Part shown: positions 1-5,020 of the stretch, piece by piece | Position numbering within the stretch: position 1 is the stretch's first letter | How the letters are laid out: each line of letters opens with the position of its first letter | Assembly: GCA_028872685.1 (NCBI GenBank) | Contig: JAPKEI010000156.1 | Coordinates: 1 to 6,467, forward strand | Origin: Verrucomicrobiota bacterium | GTDB taxonomy: Bacteria > Verrucomicrobiota > Verrucomicrobiia > Limisphaerales > UBA1100 | DNA: 6,467 bases | Direction of reading: 5' to 3' | Program-made: the position numbers and the translations under genes | Notes under the pieces: model-generated | The model's input: only the letters and a program-made list of their open reading frames with translations | Databases searched by the model: none | Told to the model about the DNA's origin: nothing

Positions 1-266
1 GTGGCGCTCTTTTGCCCTTTCTTTTCCTTCATGTCGTGAATGTAGCTGGTGCCGACAAAAGGCGGAGTGTGAACGCTATGCTTCCATTCGCCGACGAGCT
101 TGGCCTCGGTGTTGTCCACCACAATGCCCGGCAGTTTCGATTTATCGAGCACGATGAATTTGATGTTCTCGGGCTTATCGACTTCATCCGGCCGAGGCAG
201 GCGCGGCTCATCGGCAAAGGTGCCTGTTACAAACACAAACAAACAAAGTGCGCGCGGCAATTTCAT
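1..266 (-). CDS. Secreted protein with N-terminal golvesin-like domain (5' part only)
   Basis: This is an open frame read leftward from an ATG at 266-264 that runs off the window edge after 88 codons. The N-terminus MKLPRALCLFVFVTGTFA is a clear Sec signal peptide, with likely cleavage after FA at residue 18. The mature part starts acidic and proline-rich (DEPRLPRPDEVDKPE). From about residue 48 the segments IVVDNTEAKLVGEWKHS, TPPFVGTSYIHD and then KKGQKSA resemble the start of the golvesin C-terminal-like (xanthan lyase-type) beta-sandwich, which is found in many secreted proteins of Planctomycetota and Verrucomicrobiota. In those proteins this domain often accompanies an enzymatic or DUF1549/DUF1553-type region, but nothing here shows what follows. 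No Shine-Dalgarno is visible before the ATG. A promoter-like pair lies immediately upstream. The gene is divergent from the beta-propeller gene. The coding call is firm; the domain name rests on motif recognition. Confidence 0.78.
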   Translation of the reverse strand, partial: MKLPRALCLFVFVTGTFADEPRLPRPDEVDKPENIKFIVLDKSKLPGIVVDNTEAKLVGEWKHSVHTPPFVGTSYIHDMKEKKGQKSA

Positions 267-272
267 TGAATA

Positions 273-301
273 AAAATACCCATCAAAATGGCAGGCTACA
301 A
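273..301 (-). promoter_or_regulatory. Candidate promoter of the divergent secreted-protein gene
   Basis: Read on the minus strand, TTGTAG (301-296) is followed after 17 bases by TATTTT (278-273), and the ATG begins only 6 bases later. If this is a sigma70-type promoter, transcription would start at or next to the ATG and give a leaderless mRNA, which agrees with the missing Shine-Dalgarno. The match to consensus is moderate (3 of 6 and 4 of 6), so this is a candidate only. Confidence 0.3.
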
Positions 302-307
302 ATCAAT

Positions 308-336
308 TTGCGCTCCGGCGTCAGACCAATTACCCT
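308..336 (+). promoter_or_regulatory. Candidate promoter of the beta-propeller gene
   Basis: TTGCGC (308-313) and TACCCT (331-336) are separated by 17 bases, and the ATG at 345 follows 8 bases after the second box. The -35-like boxes of this and the opposite promoter lie back to back, 6 bases apart. The hexamers are weak matches (3 of 6 each). The position, not the sequence quality, is the main argument, and the absence of a Shine-Dalgarno fits a leaderless start. Confidence 0.22.
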
Positions 337-344
337 AGCGGCAC

Positions 345-1580
345 ATGAAACGCATTTTTCTTTTTCTGACGTTAAGTGGTGCACTGACAATATCCGCTGC
401 CCAATGGAGCCAGTTCCGCGGGCCCAATGGCGCGGGTAAAACGGATGCCAACCTACCGCTCACGCTGGGTGAGGGGAAGAACGTGAAATGGAAAACGCCA
501 ATGGCCGGCAAGGCGTGGAGTTCGCCCGTGATGTGGGGCGATCAGATTTGGTTCACTAACGCGGAAAAGGACGGCCACAAACTGTGGGCAGTATGCCTCG
601 ATGCCGCCACAGGCAAAGTGCTACACAACAAACTGGTGTTCGAAGTCGCCAAGCCGCAAACCTGCAAGGTGACCATGAACAGCTACGCATCGCCCACGCC
701 GGTGGTGGAGGCGGGGCGCGTGTATGTGAGCTTCGGCGCGCACGGCAACGCGTGTCTGGATACCAAGAACGGAACGGTGATTTGGCAGCGGCAGGATGAT
801 GAATTGTACTGCGACCACTTCCGTTTACCCGCCAGCTCGCCTATCCTCCATGGCGACACCTTGATTTTACAATTCGATGGCGCGGACAAGCAGTTTGTCG
901 TGGGGCTCAATAAAAAAGACGGCAAAACCAAATGGCTGCACAAGCGCGCCTTTAACTATGGCACCAATAATCCCGACCGCAAAAAGGGGTACGGCACACC
1001 CGCGCTTATTTCGAACGGTGGCCGCCAGCAACTCATCACCCCAGCCGCTGTGGCCACGGAGGCACTGGACCCGGACACCGGGAAACTGCTGTGGACCGCC
1101 CGCACCGGCGGCATGAACGCCAGCGGCCTGCCGCAGTTTGCGCACGGGCTGGTGTACATCAACAACGGGTCGGGGGCCATGAGTGCCGTTCGCCCCCAAG
1201 CCGGCGCCAAAGCCGAACTGAATGCCGTGTGGAGCGCGCGCCGTAACATTGCAAAAAAATCGTCCCTGACCATTCATGGCGCCTATATTTATATGGTGAC
1301 CGACAACGGCGTAGCAACCTGTCTTGAGGCTAAAACCGGGAAATCCATTTGGAGCGAACGCCTTGATGCGGGCGAGTTTGCCGCCTCACCCATCCTGTGC
1401 GGCGATCGCATTTATTGTTTCAGTATGAACGGCAATGCGGTGATATTCGCTGCCAAGCCGGAATTTAAAATCCTCTCCCGTGGCAAATACGAATCCGGCT
1501 TCATGGCCACCCCGGCCGTGACTGGTAACGCCCTGATTTTGCGAACTAAAACAGCGGTTTATCGGGTGGAAGGCAAATGA
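345..1580 (+). CDS. Secreted PQQ-like beta-propeller repeat protein
   Basis: The protein has 411 residues. MKRIFLFLTLSGALTISAA is a Sec signal peptide, and the mature protein begins QWSQFRGPNGAG, a segment common at the start of such propellers in Planctomycetota and Verrucomicrobiota. Blade signatures of the PQQ/quinoprotein-like type recur: LDAATGKVLHNK (85-96), LDTKNGTVIWQR (138-149), LNKKDGKTKWLHK (188-200), LDPDTGKLLWTAR (241-253) and LEAKTGKSIWSER (327-339). Each is a turn with Gly followed by an outer beta strand, usually carrying Trp. The fold is therefore confident. Whether it binds PQQ, is an enzyme, or is only a BamB-like or scaffold propeller is not shown; no dehydrogenase-specific extension or cytochrome CxxCH motif is seen. 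Seven cysteines (84, 107, 137, 156, 326, 352, 358) remain after the signal and might form disulfides. It is probably periplasmic. There is no Shine-Dalgarno before the ATG. The small coiled-coil gene follows 78 bases downstream on the same strand. Confidence 0.9.
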   Translation: MKRIFLFLTLSGALTISAAQWSQFRGPNGAGKTDANLPLTLGEGKNVKWKTPMAGKAWSSPVMWGDQIWFTNAEKDGHKLWAVCLDAATGKVLHNKLVFEVAKPQTCKVTMNSYASPTPVVEAGRVYVSFGAHGNACLDTKNGTVIWQRQDDELYCDHFRLPASSPILHGDTLILQFDGADKQFVVGLNKKDGKTKWLHKRAFNYGTNNPDRKKGYGTPALISNGGRQQLITPAAVATEALDPDTGKLLWTARTGGMNASGLPQFAHGLVYINNGSGAMSAVRPQAGAKAELNAVWSARRNIAKKSSLTIHGAYIYMVTDNGVATCLEAKTGKSIWSERLDAGEFAASPILCGDRIYCFSMNGNAVIFAAKPEFKILSRGKYESGFMATPAVTGNALILRTKTAVYRVEGK

Positions 1581-1658
1581 CCGAACTTGGATTCGGCGAT
1601 TGATCATTGGGACTTATAAAAGGGTTGCGCCTTTTCGCGATGGGGTCACACTCTATCC

Positions 1659-1874
1659 ATGGTTCACATCCCCCAAAAGTCCGTGCATTCGTTGAGCCCC
1701 GAATCGCGGCAAACCGAGTTGGGCTTGTTGGACGCGGAGATTGGCACGCTCCGGGCCGACAACAAATCGCTGCGCGCCATCAACCGAATTCTCGAACGTG
1801 AGAAGAAAGAATTGGAGGCCGAGGTGGAAACCTTGCGCGCGGAAGCAAAGGATGAAAATGACCCGCATATCTAA
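1659..1874 (+). CDS. Small leucine-zipper-like coiled-coil protein, function unknown
   Basis: This is a 71-residue protein. Residues 1-19 are polar with no signal peptide or membrane segment. Residues 21-62 form a highly charged helix with leucines at 24, 31, 38, 45, 52 and 59, exactly every seven residues. The matching 'a' positions are L21, I28, N35, N42, K49 and V56. This is the pattern of a dimeric, probably parallel, leucine zipper; Asn at 'a' is known from GCN4-type zippers to favour parallel dimers. The tail is acidic (DENDPHI). Codon third positions are strongly G/C, as in the neighbouring genes, which supports real coding. The frame upstream is open only to 1620 and offers no better start than the ATG at 1659. 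There is no proper Shine-Dalgarno; a GGGG lies about 13 bases upstream. It sits between the propeller gene and the DUF1501 pair (51 bases before the latter). I do not recognise a family. A partner or multimer role is inference. Confidence 0.7.
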   Translation: MVHIPQKSVHSLSPESRQTELGLLDAEIGTLRADNKSLRAINRILEREKKELEAEVETLRAEAKDENDPHI

Positions 1875-1888
1875 ACTTCTCTAAATTT

Positions 1889-1916
1889 TTGTGCGTCCAG
1901 CTGCGTCTGATATACC
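1889..1916 (+). promoter_or_regulatory. Candidate promoter of the DUF1501 pair
   Basis: TTGTGC (1889-1894) and TATACC (1911-1916) are spaced 16 bases apart, and the ATG at 1926 lies 9 bases after the second box. No Shine-Dalgarno is present between them. Transcription from here would begin almost at the ATG. The hexamers are moderate matches, and the gene could equally be read from further upstream together with the small coiled-coil gene. Confidence 0.28.
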
Positions 1917-1925
1917 TGTGTTGCT

Positions 1926-3314
1926 ATGCTGCATTTAACTGACAACTCGTTGAGCCGCCGGAATTTCCTTTCCGTGGGTAGCCTTGCGCTTGGGGGACTG
2001 GCGTTGCCGGAGTTTTTGCGGGCGCAGGATGCGTTGCAAAAACTCGGCGGTGTGGCCAAGGATAAAACGGTGGTATTCCTTTTCATGCACGGCGGACCCT
2101 CACAGACGGAGACATTCGATCCCAAGATGGGCGCTCCCTCAGGCATTCGAAGCATGACCGGCGAAATTCCCACGCGGCTGCCGGGCATCACATTTGGATC
2201 TACGTTTGAAAAGCTCGCTAAGCTGAACGATAAATTTTCCATCGTGCGATCCTTTACTACCGGGAGTGGGGCACATGATTCCAAACCCATTGTCAGTAAA
2301 TATTCCAAGAATGCACAGATTGGTGGGCATTATGCTCGCGTGGCGGGCAGCAGTCATCCGGAAACCGGCATGCCCCGTAATATTTGGCTCCATCCGCAGG
2401 CGGTTGACCCCAAGGCGACCGACCCTATCATGAAGCTTGGAAAATTTGATGTGACCGGACCTTTGGGGCCGGCTTTTGCGCCGTTCCAACCCAGTGGCAA
2501 AGGTGACTTCCGTGCGGATATGAAATTATCCGTAGACCCATCACGGCTGGGTGACCGGCGTTCACTATTAGGCAGCCTGGATCAATTCCGACGTGAAGTG
2601 GAGTCAGGCAAGGCAACCAGTGGATTGGATAAATTCCAATCACAGGCATTTGAAACTTTAACCGGCGGTATCGGTGATGCCTTTGACATTACAAAGGAAG
2701 ACTCAAAGATACTGGCCCGTTACGACACTTCCTCCCTGATGGATGTGGGAAAAATCAGTAAAAGATGGAACAACCGGCCCCGTTATCAGAACCACGTTAA
2801 CAATCTGGGTAAACTCATGTTGATGGCGCGACGTTTGGCTGAGCGTGGAGCGGGCTTTATCACGGTCACCACCGATTTCGTGTGGGATATGCACGCAGAT
2901 GTGAACAATGCCACCATGACTGAAGGCATGGGCTATGTGGGCACGCCGTTTGACCACGCAGTGAGTGCATTTATTGAGGACGTGGAGGCGCGCGGATTAC
3001 GCGATAAAATTCTACTGGTGTGCTGCGGAGAAATGGGGCGCACGCCTCAAGTGAACAATAAAGGGGGTCGTAATCACTGGGCGGGTAGTGCGCCTTTATT
3101 GCTTTATGGTGGCGGCCTGAAGATGGGGCAGGTAGTGGGTAGTTCCACCAAGGACGGAGGCGAGCCTGCCAGCGATCGCGTGACTATCCCGAACCTTTAT
3201 GCGACTATTATGGATACGCTGCTGGACACCGGAGCAGTGCGCGCCATGGCGGGTATTCCCAATGAGGTCAATGATGTGATTAATGGGGCCTCACCCATCC
3301 GCCAGTTGATGTAG
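1926..3314 (+). CDS. DUF1501 domain protein, Tat-exported (first paralog)
   Basis: The protein has 462 residues and fills one DUF1501 (PF07394) domain, a family placed with the alkaline phosphatase/sulfatase-like superfamily. The N-terminus has a twin-arginine signal, SRRNFLS (10-16), then a weakly hydrophobic stretch GSLALGGLALPEFL, so it should be exported folded. Family landmarks in order are VVFLFMHGGPSQTETFDPK (49-67), PGITFGSTFEKLA (86-98), HPETGMPRN (144-152), the WDMHAD segment (320-325), FDHAVSAFIEDVEARGL (342-358), GEMGRTPQVN (368-377), GGRNHW (380-385) and GGGLKMGQVVG (395-405). The Asp/Glu/His residues in these motifs are candidates for metal binding by analogy to the superfamily; no substrate is known. 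The start at 1926 is forced by an in-frame stop at 1908. There is no Shine-Dalgarno. A paralog follows 31 bases later and they are probably co-transcribed. In PVC genomes such proteins usually pair with DUF1549/DUF1553 proteins; none is seen here. Confidence 0.93.
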   Translation: MLHLTDNSLSRRNFLSVGSLALGGLALPEFLRAQDALQKLGGVAKDKTVVFLFMHGGPSQTETFDPKMGAPSGIRSMTGEIPTRLPGITFGSTFEKLAKLNDKFSIVRSFTTGSGAHDSKPIVSKYSKNAQIGGHYARVAGSSHPETGMPRNIWLHPQAVDPKATDPIMKLGKFDVTGPLGPAFAPFQPSGKGDFRADMKLSVDPSRLGDRRSLLGSLDQFRREVESGKATSGLDKFQSQAFETLTGGIGDAFDITKEDSKILARYDTSSLMDVGKISKRWNNRPRYQNHVNNLGKLMLMARRLAERGAGFITVTTDFVWDMHADVNNATMTEGMGYVGTPFDHAVSAFIEDVEARGLRDKILLVCCGEMGRTPQVNNKGGRNHWAGSAPLLLYGGGLKMGQVVGSSTKDGGEPASDRVTIPNLYATIMDTLLDTGAVRAMAGIPNEVNDVINGASPIRQLM

Positions 3315-3345
3315 GAGGGCTAATAAATCACTGTTTTAGGGGGTT

Positions 3346-4749
3346 ATGTTCACTTTATCAGATATTGCGCCAGACCAGACTTGTGCCGGTTTCTCGCGGA
3401 GGAATTTCCTGCAGGCTGGGGTTTTGGGCGGATTGGCACTGCCGGATTTATTGGCCAATAAAGCCCTTGCCGCGCGCGCAGGCCTACATCTCAAAGACAA
3501 GTGCGTGGTGCTGCTATTTCTCTCTGGAGGCCCGCCCCATATCGAATTATTCGATCCCAAAATGTCCGCGCCAGTGGAGATTCGTTCTATTACCGGTGAG
3601 GTTAAAACGAATATTCCGGGTATTACTTTCGGCGGCACTTTTCCGAAGTTAGCCAAGATGACTGATAAGTTTTCGGTCGTGCGGTCGTACGGTTCCAAGA
3701 ATAGCGGGCACACCTACCATCCGGTAACTGTTGCGGGCAATCCGCTTAAGGCCTCAATGAGTGCTCTCTATTCAAAAGTCGCCGGAGTGAATCATCCGGA
3801 CACGGGAATGCCGCGTAATACTTTAATTTTACCTGAGGCAATAGATCCGAAACTGAAGCTCGGCAGCAATTTTGAAACTAAGGCACTGGGCACGCTTACT
3901 CAGTCCGGAGATTTGGGCGCAAGTTATGCCGCCTTTAACCCTGCAGGTGGCGGAGATGTGAATGCGGATATGCGTTTGCAGATTGAGCCAGAGCGTTTAA
4001 CCGATCGTCGTGGATTACTTGACCGTTTGGATGGTCTTCGCCGTGATATTGATGCCAGTGGAGAGCTGGAGAGTGCGGATAAATATCAGCAACAGGCTTT
4101 CGACACTATTTCACGTGGAGCGGCCGATGCATTTGATTGGTCTAAAGAAGATCCGAAAACCATTGCGCGTTATGACACGCGCCCCTTGTTTGATCAGAAG
4201 AAGTTGCAGCGTTGGTTCGACATGAAACGTGCAAGCAATCTACTGGGTTTACAGATGCTTATGGCTCGGCGGATGTGTGAGGCGGGGTGCGGTTTCGTGA
4301 CGGTGAGTGATTGTGGTTGGGATTATCACGCAAACAACAATAGTCCCAAAAACATGGCCGGTATTTATCCCATGGGCAATCAGGTGGATCACGCGGTCAG
4401 TGCGTTTATTCAGGACGTCCATGAGCGGGGTTTGAGTGAAAAGATATTACTTGTGGTGACGGGTGAAATGGGACGCTCGCCCCGAATTAATAGCGGCGGC
4501 GGCCGCAATCACTATGGTAATTTGACTTCGCTTCTGGTCTCAGGTGGAGGACTGAAAATGGGTCAGGTAATTGGCCAAAGTGACCGTCAGGCGGCCGAGC
4601 CGGCCACACGCCCGTACGATCCGAAACATCTGATGAGCACAATCATGCACACGCTTTTTGACATCGGCCAATTACGCGTGAAAGGTGGTCTGCCCAAGAG
4701 TCTGGTGGACGTGATCACCGGCGGTTCTCCCATTGAGGAACTGGTGTAA
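3346..4749 (+). CDS. DUF1501 domain protein, Tat-exported (second paralog)
   Basis: The protein has 467 residues and is a full-length paralog of the preceding gene. The Tat signal is FSRRNFLQ (16-23) followed by AGVLGGLALPDLLA. Shared landmarks are CVVLLFLSGGPPHIELFDPK (53-72), PGITFGGTFPKLAKMTDKFS (91-110), HPDTGMPRN (150-158), a WDYHAN segment (325-330), VDHAVSAFIQDVHERGL (347-363), GEMGRSPRIN (373-382), GGRNHY (385-390) and GGGLKMGQVIG (400-410). Differences from the first copy include HGGPSQTE versus SGGPPHIE at the first motif and a longer N-terminal lead-in, which suggests separate substrates or partners after an old duplication. The start is fixed by an in-frame TAG at 3337. The AGGGGG at 3338-3343 is only 2 bases from the ATG, too close for a normal Shine-Dalgarno; GGAGGG at 3313-3318 is too far. 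Translation probably depends on coupling to the upstream gene or on an atypical start. Confidence 0.93.
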   Translation: MFTLSDIAPDQTCAGFSRRNFLQAGVLGGLALPDLLANKALAARAGLHLKDKCVVLLFLSGGPPHIELFDPKMSAPVEIRSITGEVKTNIPGITFGGTFPKLAKMTDKFSVVRSYGSKNSGHTYHPVTVAGNPLKASMSALYSKVAGVNHPDTGMPRNTLILPEAIDPKLKLGSNFETKALGTLTQSGDLGASYAAFNPAGGGDVNADMRLQIEPERLTDRRGLLDRLDGLRRDIDASGELESADKYQQQAFDTISRGAADAFDWSKEDPKTIARYDTRPLFDQKKLQRWFDMKRASNLLGLQMLMARRMCEAGCGFVTVSDCGWDYHANNNSPKNMAGIYPMGNQVDHAVSAFIQDVHERGLSEKILLVVTGEMGRSPRINSGGGRNHYGNLTSLLVSGGGLKMGQVIGQSDRQAAEPATRPYDPKHLMSTIMHTLFDIGQLRVKGGLPKSLVDVITGGSPIEELV

Positions 4750-4759
4750 ACTGTTTAAA

Positions 4760-4831
4760 GGAAACAAATTTCCAATCAACGGCACCTCACTGATTCGCCG
4801 GTTGATGTGATGTTCTCACGGCAAAATGCCG
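4760..4831 (+). repeat. Run of four adjacent small inverted repeats after the DUF1501 pair
   Basis: Four stem-loops follow one another with almost no gap. GGAAA/TTTCC lies at 4760-4773 with loop CAAA. ATCAAC plus GGC at 4775-4783 pairs with GCC, a bulged G and GTTGAT at 4797-4806. GTGA/TCAC lies at 4807-4819. CGGCA/TGCCG lies at 4819-4831 with loop AAA. The second is the longest (9 pairs, one bulge). None is followed by a clean T-run, so they are not classic intrinsic terminators. They could slow 3' exonuclease decay, aid termination of the upstream mRNA, or be protein sites. The short stems individually could occur by chance; the close packing is what stands out. Confidence 0.45.
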
Positions 4832-4901
4832 ACAATACTTTTCATGTGAATTTCAGGGCGGACTTCTATGTCATATCTACAAGTTTCAAACCTGTAATAA
4901 C

Positions 4902-4931
4902 GGCGTTTTTTATTGCAAAAATCGCCTTTTT
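4902..4931 (+). terminator. Intrinsic terminator downstream of the DUF1501 genes
   Basis: GGCG (4902-4905) pairs with CGCC (4923-4926), T4906 faces T4922, and TTTTT (4907-4911) pairs with AAAAA (4917-4921) around an ATTGC loop. A run of five T (4927-4931) follows directly. The short GC part and the A/T-rich upper stem make it moderate in strength. It probably ends transcription of the DUF1501 genes before the channel gene. A TGTAAT box (4893-4898) just upstream could be a -10 for the channel gene, but no convincing -35 is found. Confidence 0.6.
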
Positions 4932-4942
4932 AGGCTATTTTT
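4917..4942 (+). promoter_or_regulatory. Alternative hairpin overlapping the terminator
   Basis: AAAAAT (4917-4922) can pair with ATTTTT (4937-4942), C4923 faces T4936, and GCC (4924-4926) pairs with GGC (4933-4935) around a TTTTTA loop. This uses the right arm and T-run of the terminator, so the two structures exclude each other. It may be a second terminator that also works on the other strand, or an anti-terminator. Its GC core has only 3 pairs. Confidence 0.35.
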
Positions 4943-4944
4943 GC

Positions 4945-4959
4945 CCTTCCTAGGGGAGG
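4945..4959 (+). promoter_or_regulatory. Shine-Dalgarno inside a small hairpin, upstream of leader ORF
   Basis: The sequence GGGGAGG (4953-4959) is the only strong, well-placed Shine-Dalgarno before an annotated start in this window, ending 10 bases before the ATG at 4970. It can fold back on CCTTCC (4945-4950), giving six pairs (one G-U) over a TAG loop, which would hide it from the ribosome. Such a hairpin could make translation of the leader ORF, and through it of the channel, respond to temperature, an RNA or a protein. The Shine-Dalgarno is well supported; the control is inference. Confidence 0.5.
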
Positions 4960-4969
4960 TTTGTTTCCA

Positions 4970-5020
4970 ATGAATGCTGACGGGACAGGTGTGTCAGTCG
5001 GCAACGCTGGTAATTTATGA
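4970..5020 (+). CDS. 16-residue leader ORF overlapping the channel start
   Basis: An ATG at 4970 opens a 16-codon frame, MNADGTGVSVGNAGNL, with stop TGA at 5018-5020. The stop overlaps the channel ATG at 5017-5019 in the form ATGA, a classic layout for translational coupling. The channel start has no Shine-Dalgarno of its own, whereas this ORF has GGGGAGG at 4953-4959. The peptide has no recognised family, no run of one amino acid such as those of attenuator leaders, and is rich in Gly, Asn and Val. It is more likely to matter by being translated than by its product. An ATG at 4974 in another frame uses the same Shine-Dalgarno less well. Whether ribosomes really use it is not shown. Confidence 0.45.
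   Translation: MNADGTGVSVGNAGNL

Noticed and set aside
12..269. An 85-codon plus-strand frame at the left edge
   Set aside because: It is the complement of the signal-peptide-bearing minus-strand gene, which has recognisable domain motifs; the plus-strand product has none.
867..1277. A 136-codon minus-strand frame inside the propeller gene
   Set aside because: It is antisense to well-formed propeller blades, has low-complexity Gly/Ala/Val/Pro composition and no start signal; it is a shadow.
1581..1596. CCGAA/TTCGG dyad right after the propeller stop codon
   Set aside because: It has only five pairs and no T-run follows, too weak to call a terminator.
1607..1801. A plus-strand frame with TTG start overlapping the small zipper gene
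   Set aside because: It has no Shine-Dalgarno, its composition is unlike a folded protein, and it conflicts with the G/C-third-position frame of the zipper gene.
4867..4891. Short dyads TATGtCATA and GTTTcAAAC as possible operator sites
   Set aside because: Four-base arms are expected by chance in A/T-rich spacer, and there is no second copy to support a regulator site.
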